The notes under the pieces: model-generated
What the model was told of the DNA's origin: nothing
The model's database searches: none
Seen by the model: the letters and a program-made list of their open reading frames with translations, nothing else
Source: an uncultured bacterium
Lineage (GTDB): Bacteria; Pseudomonadota; Gammaproteobacteria; Burkholderiales; Burkholderiaceae_C
Direction of reading: 5' to 3'
NCBI GenBank assembly: GCA_903928495.1
Contig: CAIYQZ010000030.1
Location: forward strand, 62,001 to 126,000
DNA length: 64,000 nucleotides
Made by a program: the position numbers and the translations under genes
In this document: one piece after another, positions 14,392 through 23,420 of the stretch
Layout of the letters: each line of letters begins with the position of its first letter
How positions within the stretch are numbered: the first letter of the stretch is position 1

Positions 14392-15156
14392 TCAACCCAT
14401 GATGTGGGCACCGGCATCCACGTGGATGACGTTGCCCGTGATGTTGCGTGCGGGGTCACACGCCAGAAAAGCGGCCAGCGCGCCCACGTCATCGATGGTG
14501 GCCAGGCGGTGCATGGGTGCCTGCTGAACGGCGTGGTCGAGCAACTGGTCGAATTTGGCAATGCCACTGGCCGCACGCGTGGCCATCGGCCCGGGCGACA
14601 GAGCGTTGACCGAGATGTTGCCGGGGCCCAGTTCAGCGGCCAGTTGGCGCACAGTGGCTTCGAGGGCAGCTTTCACCGGCCCCATGAGGTTGTAGCTGGA
14701 AATGACCTTTTCAGCGCCGTAATAACTCATGGCCATCAGTGCGCCACCTTGCCCCATCAATGGCTCGGCCAGGTGGGCCAGTCGCACGAAGGAATGCACT
14801 GAAATGTCCATGGCCGACGCAAAGCCTTCCGCAGAGCTGTCAACCACCCTGCCCTGCAAGTCTGTGCGGGGTGCAAAGGCAATGGAGTGCACCAACACAT
14901 CCAGCTGTCCCCAGTGTTGACGGATCTGCTCAAACACCGCCGCATCCTGGCCTGGTACCGACACATCCAGCGGCAGCACCAATGGGGCATTCAATTGTTC
15001 GGCCAGCGGACGAACGTGAGGCTCGGCTTTGGCATTCAGGTAGGTCACGGCCAACTCAGCGCCGGCGTTGCGCATGGCTTGCGCCACACCCCATGCGATG
15101 GACTGGTCGTTGGCAATGCCCACAACCAGTGCTTTTTTTCCAGACAAGCTGAACAT
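14392..15156 (-). CDS. fabI: Enoyl-ACP reductase (NADH), FabI
   Basis: Encodes 254 aa from ATG 15156 (MFSLSGKKALVVGIAND); a longer open frame to 15273 lacks homology. It has the cofactor loop GIANDQSIAWG, and in the active site the FabI-specific spacing Y-x6-K (YNLMGPVK) preceded by MSYYGAEKV, rather than the Y-x3-K of ordinary SDRs. It catalyses the last step of the fatty-acid elongation cycle. Because it is paired with DUF3141 and not with other fab genes, it may be a second FabI serving a special pathway. Confidence 0.88.
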   Translation of the reverse strand: MFSLSGKKALVVGIANDQSIAWGVAQAMRNAGAELAVTYLNAKAEPHVRPLAEQLNAPLVLPLDVSVPGQDAAVFEQIRQHWGQLDVLVHSIAFAPRTDLQGRVVDSSAEGFASAMDISVHSFVRLAHLAEPLMGQGGALMAMSYYGAEKVISSYNLMGPVKAALEATVRQLAAELGPGNISVNALSPGPMATRAASGIAKFDQLLDHAVQQAPMHRLATIDDVGALAAFLACDPARNITGNVIHVDAGAHIMG

Positions 15157-15276
15157 GTGTTTCCAATCTGTTGAATGCCGACCAGCGTTTGCTGATCGAT
15201 AGACCCTGTTCACAGAGTCACCCGAGGTATTTTCGGGCCTGTCGGTGTCCGTCAGATGACGGCGATTTGACACAGA

Positions 15277-16053
15277 TCAGTCAACCCGCTTCCAGTAGGC
15301 ATACGGCCAAGCAAAAGTCAGGCCCGCCCGTTGGTACAGGGCCATTGCCGCCTTGTTGGCCGCCCCCACCTGCAAGAACACGCGGTGCACGCCGCGTTGG
15401 GCCGCTTGCAAGGCCATGGCCCGGAGCACTGCAGTGGCCAGGCCTTGGCCTCGGTGCGACTGGGCAGTGCGCATGCCGTGAATGCCCAGCCAGCCGTGGC
15501 CAAACGACGCGGTGCCGCAAGCCACCGCTTCACCCCCGAGACCGGCGCTGAAAAACACCGTGCCTGGGGCGCGCGACAGGTTGCGCACGCGATGTGCGCC
15601 GTCCACAGGGTCAAAGCCGGGGCCCAGAAACACCGCTTGCCAGCCCGGCGTTGCGTGCTGCGATGCGTCCACCTGCAAACCTGGTGGCAGCCCCTGTGCT
15701 GGCACAGGGGTTTGCCCCAAAGCGGCCACACTGCCGGTCATCACCCAAGAAGGCTCCACACGCTGAAACCCCATGGGCTCCAGCGCACGGTGCAAATGGG
15801 TGCTGGTATCTGGCAAACGGAACGCAGGTGCCCTGCCCTGCCCCAGGTACATGGCCACGATGGAGGCCACATTGGCCGCTTGTTGTGCTTGGGCGTGGGG
15901 TGTTTGGGGGTGGCTCAGCGGCACTGCGCTGTGTGCCCGACCGATGGTGCCGCCGTCCATGGGCAGCAACCAGCCAGGCCACTGCACCACAGCGTCTGGG
16001 GCCACTGCGTCCACGGTGGCCCGCTCCAGGGCTTCAATGTCGCTGTCTGTCAT
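15277..16053 (-). CDS. GNAT family N-acetyltransferase
   Basis: Encodes 258 aa. The C-terminal 130 residues form a GNAT domain with the acetyl-CoA-binding motif RGQGLATAVL and the usual end ANKAAMALYQRAGLTF. The N-terminal half has no motif that I can name, but shares GNAT-like spacing (degenerate tandem GNAT possible). It lies between a dispersed repeat copy (upstream) and the 120-base gap before fabI. The substrate is unknown. Confidence 0.8.
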   Translation of the reverse strand: MTDSDIEALERATVDAVAPDAVVQWPGWLLPMDGGTIGRAHSAVPLSHPQTPHAQAQQAANVASIVAMYLGQGRAPAFRLPDTSTHLHRALEPMGFQRVEPSWVMTGSVAALGQTPVPAQGLPPGLQVDASQHATPGWQAVFLGPGFDPVDGAHRVRNLSRAPGTVFFSAGLGGEAVACGTASFGHGWLGIHGMRTAQSHRGQGLATAVLRAMALQAAQRGVHRVFLQVGAANKAAMALYQRAGLTFAWPYAYWKRVD

Positions 16054-16062
16054 GAATCATTG

Positions 16063-16107
16063 CATAGCAATAAAGTCAATTCAGACAAGCGGTAGAGGAT
16101 CAAAAAG
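16063..16107 (+). repeat. Dispersed intergenic repeat, copy A
   Basis: ATAGCAATAAAGTCAATTCAGACAAGCGGTAGAGG-type element between the GNAT gene and moaE. It shares the ACAAGCGGTAGAGG core with copies at 18745, 36782 and 63393. Confidence 0.7.
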
Positions 16108-16129
16108 CTTGAAGAATGTGCGCCGCGCG

Positions 16130-16624
16130 TCAGGGCGAGCCTGCGCCTGTTGCCTGTGCTGGCAAGCCCCAGCGGGCGGCGGCGGTGTCGTCGCTGACGC
16201 GGGCGTCCACCCAACGGGCACCTTCGGGGGTTTGTTCTTTCTTCCAGAACGGTGCGTGGCTCTTCAGGTAGTCCATCAGAAACTCGCAGGCCTGGTAGCT
16301 TTGGCCCCGATGGGCCGAGGTGACGGCCACCAGCACGATCTGGTCGCAGGGCTGCAGCAAGCCCACGCGGTGAATGACGCGGGCACCCAGGATGTCAAAG
16401 CGCCGGTGCGCCTCGTCCACCATGGCCTCAATGGCTTTTTCGGTCATGCCGGGGTAGTGCTCCAACTCCATGGTGCTGACCTGTGAGCCTTCGTTGCGGT
16501 CACGCACGGTACCCACAAAAGCGCATACCGCGCCCACGCCGGGCTGACCGGCGCGCAGTTGGGCCACCTCGGTGCTGAGGTCAAAGTCTTGGGTCTGGAT
16601 GGCGACGCGGTGTTGCATGTGCAT
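16130..16624 (-). CDS. moaE: Molybdopterin synthase catalytic subunit MoaE
   Basis: Encodes 164 aa. It has the GAVCAFVGTVRDRN, YPGMTEKAI, HRVGLL, SAHR and LKSHAPFWKKE blocks of MoaE, including the active-site lysines in the last block. With MoaD it transfers sulfur to precursor Z to make molybdopterin. The start was taken at ATG 16624, ten bases after the moaD stop; ATG 16618 is an equally possible start. It is last in the mobB-moeA-moaD-moaE run. Confidence 0.93.
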   Translation of the reverse strand: MHMQHRVAIQTQDFDLSTEVAQLRAGQPGVGAVCAFVGTVRDRNEGSQVSTMELEHYPGMTEKAIEAMVDEAHRRFDILGARVIHRVGLLQPCDQIVLVAVTSAHRGQSYQACEFLMDYLKSHAPFWKKEQTPEGARWVDARVSDDTAAARWGLPAQATGAGSP

Positions 16625-16634
16625 TGCTTTCGGC

Positions 16635-16886
16635 TCAGCCACCGGTGACGGGTGGGAAAAACGCCACCTCGGCCCCTGCAGTGAGTGGGGCTGATTCATC
16701 GGCCATGACCTGGTTCAGCGCCAGGCGCACGGCACGGCTGCGCGCCAGTGCTTCGGCGTGCGCGCCGCCACGGGCCAACAGTTCGTCCCGCAACGCACCG
16801 AGCGTGGCGGCATGTGTGTCGATGGCCTCAGACCCGGTGCCAATGGCTTCACGGATGGAGGCGAAATACTTCACAGTGACTTGCAT
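16635..16886 (-). CDS. moaD: Molybdopterin synthase sulfur carrier MoaD
   Basis: Encodes 83 aa with a ubiquitin-like fold and the obligatory C-terminal Gly-Gly (FPPVTGG), which is thiocarboxylated and donates sulfur in the MoaE active site. The start ATG 16886 gives MQVTVKYFASIREAIG, as in the family. It lies 11 bases after moeA. Confidence 0.93.
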   Translation of the reverse strand: MQVTVKYFASIREAIGTGSEAIDTHAATLGALRDELLARGGAHAEALARSRAVRLALNQVMADESAPLTAGAEVAFFPPVTGG

Positions 16887-16897
16887 GGCGGCGTTGT

Positions 16898-18187
16898 TCA
16901 GTTCAGCAGGTCGGCAAAAGGGATGTAGCGCACGGTGTCACCGTGGGCAACTGCATGCCCACCCGGGTTGTCCACCACGCCATCACCCCACACGGCGGAG
17001 GTCAGCACGCCCGAGCTTTGGTTGGGAAACAGGTCAAGCCCGCCCTGTGCGTTGCGGCGCACGCGCAAAAACTCACGGCGTTTGTCGGGCTTGGGCAGGC
17101 TGAAGTGAGCTTGCAGGTGTTGCACGGGGCTGGCCACCTCGGCCACACCCTGCAAACGCAACAGGAAAGGCCGGACCAGCAACACAAACGTCATGAAGCT
17201 GGACACCGGGTTGCCCGGCAGGCCCATGAAGTGGGAAGCGCCCGCCGCGTGATTCACCCGGCCGTGTGCAAAAGGCTTGCCGGGTTTCATGCCGATTTGC
17301 CACAGGTCCAAACTGCCAAGCTGTTGCACAGCGGGCTTGATATGGTCTTCTTCGCCCACCGACACGCCGCCGCTGGTCAATATCAGGTCGTGGTGCTGGG
17401 CTGCCTCTGCCAGCGCAGCCAGCGTGGCGGGGCGGTTGTCGGGCACGATGCCGAGGTCAGACACCTCGCAGCCCAACCGCTTGAGCATGGCCTGCAAAAA
17501 GAAACGGTTCGAGTTGTAGATGGCACCAGGCGCCATGGCCTCGGGCGGCACGGTGCCGGGCATCACCAGCTCGTCACCCGTGGAAAACAGGGCCACGCGG
17601 GGGCGCCGGCACACGCGCAATTCAGCCAGGCCAAGGCTCGCCGCCAGGCCCAGCTCAGCAGGCCCCAAACGCGTGCCAGGGCGCAGCACCTCTGCGCCAC
17701 GGCTCACGTCTTCCCCGGCACGGCGTATCCACGCCCCGGATGGAGGGCAGGCGGTGAACGTGGCCAGGGTTTGGCCCCCCGCCTCCGACACGGCCACGTC
17801 TTCCTGCATGACGATGGCATCTGCCCCGGCGGGCACAGGTGCGCCGGTGAAGATGCGTGCCACGGTGCCGGACTGCAGCGCCTGGCCAGATTGTCCGGCG
17901 GCGATGCGCTGCGACACAGGCAGTGCAATGGGCTGCACGCCCGATGCCGCCGCCACATCGGCGCAGCGCACGGCATAGCCGTCCATGCTGGAGTTGTCTT
18001 GCGGCGGGACATGCAGGGCTGACACCAGGCTTTGGGCCAGCACTCGGCCGTCGGCATTGACGGTGGGCACGTTTTCGGTGTCGGCCAGGGGTTGCGCCTG
18101 GGCCAGCAACTGGGCAAGTGCGTCGTCCAGGGCCATCAGGGGTTTGCGCGCAGGCGGGGCTGCGGCTGGGGCAACAGGTGCGCTCAT
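16898..18187 (-). CDS. moeA: Molybdopterin molybdenumtransferase MoeA
   Basis: Encodes 429 aa from ATG 18187 (MSAPVAPAAA). It has the conserved NSSMDGYAVR, GAPVPAGADAIVMQE, STGDELV, TSGGVSVGEEDH and GLPGNPVSS motifs. It inserts molybdate into adenylated molybdopterin to give the mature cofactor. A Pro/Ala-rich N-terminal extension of about 20 residues is present. It starts four bases after the mobB stop. Confidence 0.95.
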   Translation of the reverse strand: MSAPVAPAAAPPARKPLMALDDALAQLLAQAQPLADTENVPTVNADGRVLAQSLVSALHVPPQDNSSMDGYAVRCADVAAASGVQPIALPVSQRIAAGQSGQALQSGTVARIFTGAPVPAGADAIVMQEDVAVSEAGGQTLATFTACPPSGAWIRRAGEDVSRGAEVLRPGTRLGPAELGLAASLGLAELRVCRRPRVALFSTGDELVMPGTVPPEAMAPGAIYNSNRFFLQAMLKRLGCEVSDLGIVPDNRPATLAALAEAAQHHDLILTSGGVSVGEEDHIKPAVQQLGSLDLWQIGMKPGKPFAHGRVNHAAGASHFMGLPGNPVSSFMTFVLLVRPFLLRLQGVAEVASPVQHLQAHFSLPKPDKRREFLRVRRNAQGGLDLFPNQSSGVLTSAVWGDGVVDNPGGHAVAHGDTVRYIPFADLLN

Positions 18188-18191
18188 GGGA

Positions 18192-18728
18192 TCACAACTC
18201 GTATTGGCTGGCGTCGTACACAAAACGTTCGCCCTGCCCCAGCAACCAGTCGGCCACGGCATCGGCGTTGTTCAGGTCGAGCACGGGGCGCTGGGTGGGT
18301 TCGGGCAATGCCGCAGGGGAATCGGTGGCAATGGCCGCCACAAACGGGTCGGTGGTGTAGCGGGCTGGGCGGCCCAACTCTGCACGCCAGACTTCCAGCT
18401 TGGGCAAGTCGCAGTCTCGGTAGCCCTCCACCAGCACCCAGTCCACGCCGTCGTACAGCTCGGCAATCAGGTGGTGGACGGAAAGCGCCACGTCTTGCTC
18501 AAACTCACGCTGCAGCACCAGCCGCTGGGGAGAAGCCGCCACCACCTCGAAGGCACCCGCCTCGCGGTGGCGCCAGGTGTCTTTGCCGGGATGGTCCATT
18601 TCAAAACGGTGGTGCGCGTGTTTGACCACCGACACGCGTTGCCCCCGGCTTTTGAGCGCCGGGATGAGCTGCGCCAACAGCGTGGTTTTGCCCGCACCAG
18701 AATAACCAGCCAACACCACAACGCGCAC
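18192..18728 (-). CDS. mobB: Molybdopterin-guanine dinucleotide biosynthesis adaptor MobB
   Basis: Encodes 178 aa from GTG 18728, chosen for a GAGG six bases upstream; the frame is open to a TTG at 18743. It has a P-loop GYSGAGKTTL, the VKHAHHRFEMDHPGKDT block and LVEGYRD, all typical of MobB. It is a GTPase that assists MobA in attaching GMP to molybdopterin. A dispersed repeat copy separates it from thrC upstream. Confidence 0.9.
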   Translation of the reverse strand: MRVVVLAGYSGAGKTTLLAQLIPALKSRGQRVSVVKHAHHRFEMDHPGKDTWRHREAGAFEVVAASPQRLVLQREFEQDVALSVHHLIAELYDGVDWVLVEGYRDCDLPKLEVWRAELGRPARYTTDPFVAAIATDSPAALPEPTQRPVLDLNNADAVADWLLGQGERFVYDASQYEL

Positions 18729-18744
18729 GGAATACCTCAACAAT

Positions 18745-18790
18745 CAATAGCTACAAAACCAACACAGTCAAGCGGTAGAGGCATATTTCA
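18745..18790 (+). repeat. Dispersed intergenic repeat, copy B
   Basis: CAATAGCTAC...CAGTCAAGCGGTAGAGGCATATTTCA between thrC and mobB. It is almost the reverse complement of the copy at 21930, which shares AGAGGCATATTTGA. Confidence 0.75.
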
Positions 18791-20215
18791 ATCACATTTT
18801 TCAACCATGAAGGCTTTGACCTGTGCCGCATCGGCGGGCATCACCACCACGCGCTTGGGCAGGTCTTCAATGCCGTTGAACTTCGGTGGTCGGTCGGGCT
18901 GTTGGCCCAGTGCTTCGACGATGGTTTCGGCAAATTTGATGGGCAGTGCGGTTTCCAGTACCACCATGGGCACGCCAGGTTGTTGGTGCTCACGGGCCAC
19001 TTTCACACCGTCGGCGGTGTGGGTGTCGATCACCATGCCGTGGCGCTGGAACACGTCTTTGATGGTGGCCAGACGGTCTGAGTGGGTGCTCTTGCCGCTG
19101 GCAAAGCCATAGTGGCTGGCGGCTTGGACAAAGAGAGGTTCAGCGCTCAGGTCAAAGCGGCCAGCTTGGGCCAATTGCGGGCCGAACAGGTCTGCAGTGC
19201 GAGCGCTGTCGCGACCCAGCAGGTCGAACACAAAACGCTCGAAGTTGCTGGCCTTGGAAATGTCCATCGACGGGCTGGAGGTTTCGTGCGTGTCGGCACT
19301 GCCGCGCACGCGGTAAATGCCTGTGCGGAAAAATTCGTCGAGCACGTCGTTCTCGTTGGTGGCCACCACCAGTTGTGCGATGGGCAGGCCCATCATGCGG
19401 GCCACATGGCCAGCACAGACGTTGCCGAAGTTGCCACTGGGCACGGTGAACGACACCTTCTGGGCGTTGGTTTCCGTTGCCTGGATGTAACCCGCAAAGT
19501 AGTACACCACCTGGGCAAGTAGTCGCGCCCAGTTGATGGAATTGACGGTGCCAATTTTGTATTGGCGTTTGAAGGCCAGGTCGTTGCTCACGGCCTTGAC
19601 GATGTCCTGGCAATCGTCGAACACGCCTTCGATGGCGATGTTGAAAATGTTGTCATCCATCAGGCTGAACATCTGCGCCTGCTGGAACGGGCTCATGCGG
19701 CCATGCGGGCTCGTCATGAACACGCGCACACCCTTTTTGCCGCGCATGGCGTACTCGGCCGCGCTGCCGGTGTCACCACTGGTGGCACCCAGAATGTTCA
19801 GGCTTTCACCACGGCGGCCCAGTTCGTACTCGAACAAGTTGCCCAGCAACTGCATGGCCATGTCTTTGAAGGCCAGCGTGGGGCCGTTGGACAGGGCTTC
19901 CAGCCAAAGACCGTCTTCCACATGGCGCAGCGGCACGATTTCGCCAGTGCCAAACACCTCGGCGGTGTAGGTCTTGGCGCACAGCGCACGCAGGTCGGCG
20001 GCGGGAATGTCGTCGATGTACAACGACAGAATTTCAAACGCCAGCGCCGCATAGCCCTGGTCGTGATAGACCTTGCGCCAGGCGGTCAACGTGGCATCGC
20101 TCACCTGTGGGTAATGCTCGGGCAGGTACAGGCCGCCATCGGGTGCCAGGCCTTCCAGCAGGATGTCGCAGAAATGGGGGCGGTCTGCATGGCCGCGGGT
20201 GCTGAGGTATTTCAT
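18788..20215 (-). CDS. thrC: Threonine synthase
   Basis: Encodes 475 aa, the long (proteobacterial/fungal) class of threonine synthase. It has MKYLSTRG at the start, the PLP-binding LAFKDMAMQ (Lys117), GATSGDTGSAAE and VPSGNFGNVCAG. It converts O-phosphohomoserine to threonine. It follows hom with one small membrane-protein gene in between; no thrB is in the window. Confidence 0.95.
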   Translation of the reverse strand: MKYLSTRGHADRPHFCDILLEGLAPDGGLYLPEHYPQVSDATLTAWRKVYHDQGYAALAFEILSLYIDDIPAADLRALCAKTYTAEVFGTGEIVPLRHVEDGLWLEALSNGPTLAFKDMAMQLLGNLFEYELGRRGESLNILGATSGDTGSAAEYAMRGKKGVRVFMTSPHGRMSPFQQAQMFSLMDDNIFNIAIEGVFDDCQDIVKAVSNDLAFKRQYKIGTVNSINWARLLAQVVYYFAGYIQATETNAQKVSFTVPSGNFGNVCAGHVARMMGLPIAQLVVATNENDVLDEFFRTGIYRVRGSADTHETSSPSMDISKASNFERFVFDLLGRDSARTADLFGPQLAQAGRFDLSAEPLFVQAASHYGFASGKSTHSDRLATIKDVFQRHGMVIDTHTADGVKVAREHQQPGVPMVVLETALPIKFAETIVEALGQQPDRPPKFNGIEDLPKRVVVMPADAAQVKAFMVEKCD

Positions 20216-20245
20216 AGTGAATGTCCGTTGGGCTCAGCCGCCTGA

Positions 20246-20560
20246 CTACAGGCCGACGCCGTAAACCTTGATGTCAACATAGAAACGCGATGCGATCAGC
20301 CCGACAAAGCCGACCACCAGAACGAGCCAGTGCAAGGCCCTGTCGGTCACATTGTCGGTGCGTTCGAGCAGCACAAAGTAGAACCACACCGCCAGGAAAC
20401 TGCCGACCACATTCAACACAAGCTGACCGGCAGGCATGGAGCCCGCCAGCACCAGAGCGATGACACCGGCGTACCAAGTCGCCAGATGCCAGCGCGGCAT
20501 GTGCACGTGTGACATCTTGAGCAGGGCCACAAGTGTCAGCGCCGAAACGAGTGTGGGCAC
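20246..20560 (-). CDS. 104-aa membrane protein between hom and thrC
   Basis: Starts at GTG 20560 or, alternatively, at ATG 20515 (MSHVHMPRW). It has three or four hydrophobic helices (WYAGVIALVLAGSM, LVLNVVGSFLAVWFYFVLL, WLVLVVGFVGLIAS). It is co-oriented with hom (35 bases upstream) and thrC (30 bases downstream). There is no recognisable family motif. A role linked to threonine, such as transport, is conceivable from context only. Confidence 0.65.
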   Translation of the reverse strand: MPTLVSALTLVALLKMSHVHMPRWHLATWYAGVIALVLAGSMPAGQLVLNVVGSFLAVWFYFVLLERTDNVTDRALHWLVLVVGFVGLIASRFYVDIKVYGVGL

Positions 20561-20595
20561 ATCGGGTTGGCGGAGTGGTCAGTGACAAGCCCCGG

Positions 20596-21918
20596 TCAGG
20601 CCAATTCTTCTTTGCGGATGCGGGTGATGGGGGCCAGCACGGTGGGCAGAGCCTGCATTTTGGCAATGGCCTCGTTCATGGTGCCCTCTTTCGTGTCGTG
20701 TGTGAGGATGATCACGTCGGTTTGGGTGCTGCCTTCACCGCCTACTTCGTCGGCCTCGCGCTGCAACACTGCGTCGATGCTGATGCCTGCTTCGGCCAGC
20801 AACCCAGTCACCTTGGCCAGCACGCCAGCCTGATCGGCCACGCGCAAACGCAGGTAGTAGCTGGTGACCACCTCGCTCATGGGCAACACGGGCAGGTTGC
20901 TCATGGCACCGGGCTGGAACGCCAGATGGGGCACGCGGTTTTGCGGGTCGGCCGTGTGCAGGCGGGTGATGTCCACCAGGTCGGCGATCACGGCGCTGGC
21001 GGTGGGCTCGCTGCCCGCGCCTTTGCCGTAATAAAGCGTGTTGCCTACGGCATCACCGTTGACCACCACGGCATTCATGGCGCCTTCCACATTGGCAATC
21101 AGGCGCTTGGCGGGAACCAGGCTGGGGTGCACGCGCAATTCGATGCCGTTGGCCTGCCGCTTGGCAATGCCCAGCAGCTTGATGCGGTAGCCCAGTTGCT
21201 CTGCGTATTTGATGTCGGCCGCCCCCAGTTTGGTGATGCCTTCGATGTAAGCCTTGTCGAACTGCACGGGAATGCCAAACGCAATGGCGCTCATCAGCGT
21301 GGCCTTGTGCGCAGCGTCCACGCCTTCGATGTCGAAAGTGGGGTCGGCCTCGGCGTAGCCCAGGCGTTGGGCTTCTTTCAGCACCACGTCAAAGTCCAGA
21401 CCCTTGTCGCGCATCTCGCTCAGGATGAAGTTGGTGGTGCCGTTGATGATGCCGGCCAGCCACTGAATGCGGTTGGCCGTCAGGCCTTCGCGCAGCGCCT
21501 TGATGATGGGAATACCACCGGCCACGGCGGCTTCAAAGGCCACCATCACACCCTTGGCGCTGGCTGCCGCAAAAATTTCGGTGCCGTGCACGGCCAGCAA
21601 GGCCTTGTTGGCTGTCACCACGTGTTTGCCCGCCGCAATGGCTTCCAGCACCAGCGCCTTGGCAATGCCGTAGCCGCCAATCAGCTCGATGACGATGTCG
21701 ATGTCTGGGTTGGCAATGATCTGGCGGGCATCGCTCACCACGGTCACGCCCTCGCCCACTGCGGCCTTGGCGCGCGCCACGTCGAGATCGGCCACCATGG
21801 TGATTTCAATGCCACGACCGGCGCGACGCTGAATTTCTTCCTGGTTGCGCTTGAGCACGCTGAACGTGCCGCTGCCAACGGTACCGATGCCCAGCAGGCC
21901 GACTTGGATGGGTTTCAT
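20596..21918 (-). CDS. hom: Homoserine dehydrogenase
   Basis: Encodes 440 aa from ATG 21918 (MKPIQVGLLGIGTVGSG, Rossmann motif). It has TANKALLAVHG, GGIPIIKALREGL and NGTTNFILSEM of the catalytic domain, and a C-terminal ACT domain from about residue 350 (VADQAGVLAKVTGLLAEAGISI) that gives feedback inhibition, usually by threonine. It reduces aspartate semialdehyde to homoserine. It follows the aminotransferase gene by 64 bases that hold a repeat copy. Confidence 0.95.
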   Translation of the reverse strand: MKPIQVGLLGIGTVGSGTFSVLKRNQEEIQRRAGRGIEITMVADLDVARAKAAVGEGVTVVSDARQIIANPDIDIVIELIGGYGIAKALVLEAIAAGKHVVTANKALLAVHGTEIFAAASAKGVMVAFEAAVAGGIPIIKALREGLTANRIQWLAGIINGTTNFILSEMRDKGLDFDVVLKEAQRLGYAEADPTFDIEGVDAAHKATLMSAIAFGIPVQFDKAYIEGITKLGAADIKYAEQLGYRIKLLGIAKRQANGIELRVHPSLVPAKRLIANVEGAMNAVVVNGDAVGNTLYYGKGAGSEPTASAVIADLVDITRLHTADPQNRVPHLAFQPGAMSNLPVLPMSEVVTSYYLRLRVADQAGVLAKVTGLLAEAGISIDAVLQREADEVGGEGSTQTDVIILTHDTKEGTMNEAIAKMQALPTVLAPITRIRKEELA

Positions 21919-21929
21919 GTCTGTTTTCT

Positions 21930-21980
21930 CTATCAAATATGCCTCTGGCGCTTGATGGCCGGGCGGTTTCAGCTATGCAA
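21930..21980 (-). repeat. Dispersed intergenic repeat, copy C (inverted)
   Basis: On the minus strand it reads TTGCATAGCTGAAACC... ATCAAGCGCCAGAGGCATATTTGATAG. It fills the gap between the aminotransferase and hom. Confidence 0.75.
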
Positions 21981-21982
21981 AA

Positions 21983-23302
21983 TCAACGTTTCTTGCGACC
22001 AATTTTGGTGACCGTGGCCACCTTGGGCGCTTGCGTCTGCTCTGCTGCCGCAGAGGACAGGGCCAGCCTGTCTGTGCCAAAGCGCTTGCGCGCGTGCTCC
22101 AGAAAACGTGCCACGCGGCCAATGGCCTCGCGCAGGTCGTCTTCGTGGGGCAAAAACACGATGCGGAAATGATCAGGTGCTGGCCAATTGAAGCCCGTGC
22201 CCTGCACCAGCATCACACGGGTTTCCTGCAGCAGTTCCAGAAAGAACGCTTGATCGTCTTCAATGGGATAGATCGCAGGGTCCAGGCGCGGGAACATGTA
22301 CAACGCCGCCACCGGGCGCACACAACTCACGCCAGGGATTGCGGTGATGAGTTCATAGGCCAAGTCGCGCTGGCGGCGCAGACGACCGCCCTCGCCCACC
22401 AGCTCGTTGATGCTCTGGTAGCCACCCAACGCCGTCTGGATGGCGTACTGGCCTGGCACGTTGGAGCACAGGCGCATGTTGGAGAGCATGTTCAAGCCCT
22501 CAATGTAGTCTTTGGCAGGCTTTTTGTCGCCCGATACCACCATCCAGCCCGCACGGTAGCCACACGAGCGGTAGCTCTTGGAAAGCGAGTTGAAAGTCAG
22601 CGTCAGCACGTCTTCACTCAAGCTGCCAATGGCGGTGTGCTCAACACCGTCGTACAACACCTTGTCGTACACCTCGTCAGCAAAGATCACCAGACCGTGC
22701 TGGCGGGCAATGTTCACAATGGCCTGCAGCAGTTCGTCGGAATACAGCGCGCCTGTGGGGTTGTTGGGGTTGATGACCACAATGCCCTTGGTGCGCGGCG
22801 TGATCTTGGCGCGGATGTCGTCCAAATTGGGCATCCAGCCGTTGTCTTCGTCGCACCGGTAATGCACTGGTGTACCGCCCGACAGGCTGGCCGCAGCAGT
22901 CCACAGCGGATAGTCAGGCGACGGCAGCAGCACTTCGTCGCCTGTGTCCAGCAGGGCGTTGGTAGCCATGACGATCAACTCGCTGGCGCCGTTGCCCAGG
23001 TAAATGTCGTCCAGCGTCACGCCTTTGATGCCCTGCTGCTGCGTGTAGTGCATGACGGCCTTGCGCGCCGCAAAAATGCCCTTGCTGTCGGAATAACCCG
23101 CCGAGTTGGGCAGGTTGCGGATCATGTCCTGTTGCACTTCTTCAGGGCTGTCAAATCCGAACACCGCCAGGTTGCCGATGTTGAGCTTGATGATCTTCTG
23201 GCCTTCGTCTTCCATCTGGCGCGCGCGGTCCATGATGGGGCCGCGGATGTCATAGCAGACGTTTGACAGCTTGGAAGACTTGGAAATGGTGCGTACGGTC
23301 AT
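21983..23302 (-). CDS. AlaA/AlaC-type PLP aminotransferase
   Basis: Encodes 439 aa from ATG 23302 (MTVRTISKSSKLSNVCYDIRGPI); the longer open frame to 23458 covers the divergent promoter. It is a class I/II aminotransferase with NPNNPTGALY, the PLP Lys in SLSKSYR (Lys242) and the GYRAGW motif. It resembles AlaA, which makes alanine from pyruvate and glutamate. The C-terminus carries an unusual basic/Ala-rich tail (KVATVTKIGRKKR). Its place before hom-thrC suggests co-regulated amino-acid synthesis. Confidence 0.87.
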   Translation of the reverse strand: MTVRTISKSSKLSNVCYDIRGPIMDRARQMEDEGQKIIKLNIGNLAVFGFDSPEEVQQDMIRNLPNSAGYSDSKGIFAARKAVMHYTQQQGIKGVTLDDIYLGNGASELIVMATNALLDTGDEVLLPSPDYPLWTAAASLSGGTPVHYRCDEDNGWMPNLDDIRAKITPRTKGIVVINPNNPTGALYSDELLQAIVNIARQHGLVIFADEVYDKVLYDGVEHTAIGSLSEDVLTLTFNSLSKSYRSCGYRAGWMVVSGDKKPAKDYIEGLNMLSNMRLCSNVPGQYAIQTALGGYQSINELVGEGGRLRRQRDLAYELITAIPGVSCVRPVAALYMFPRLDPAIYPIEDDQAFFLELLQETRVMLVQGTGFNWPAPDHFRIVFLPHEDDLREAIGRVARFLEHARKRFGTDRLALSSAAAEQTQAPKVATVTKIGRKKR

Positions 23303-23420
23303 GGCCGGGCCATTGCTGGCGGAAATGGGTTGGGAGCAAGCCTTTGAGGCGAAGCCTACAATTTCACCATATTTCACGCCCCAAATCGGGCAAAACACAC
23401 CCTTCTCTCCACCTGAATCC

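Noticed and set aside
13594-14802. A 402-codon open frame on the plus strand
   Set aside because: It is antisense to the DUF3141 and fabI genes, has a shadow-type composition (His/Gly/Gln-rich) and no motif or ribosome site.
20533-22011. A 492-codon open frame on the plus strand
   Set aside because: Exactly antisense to hom; GC-rich codon bias leaves the opposite frame open. No family features.
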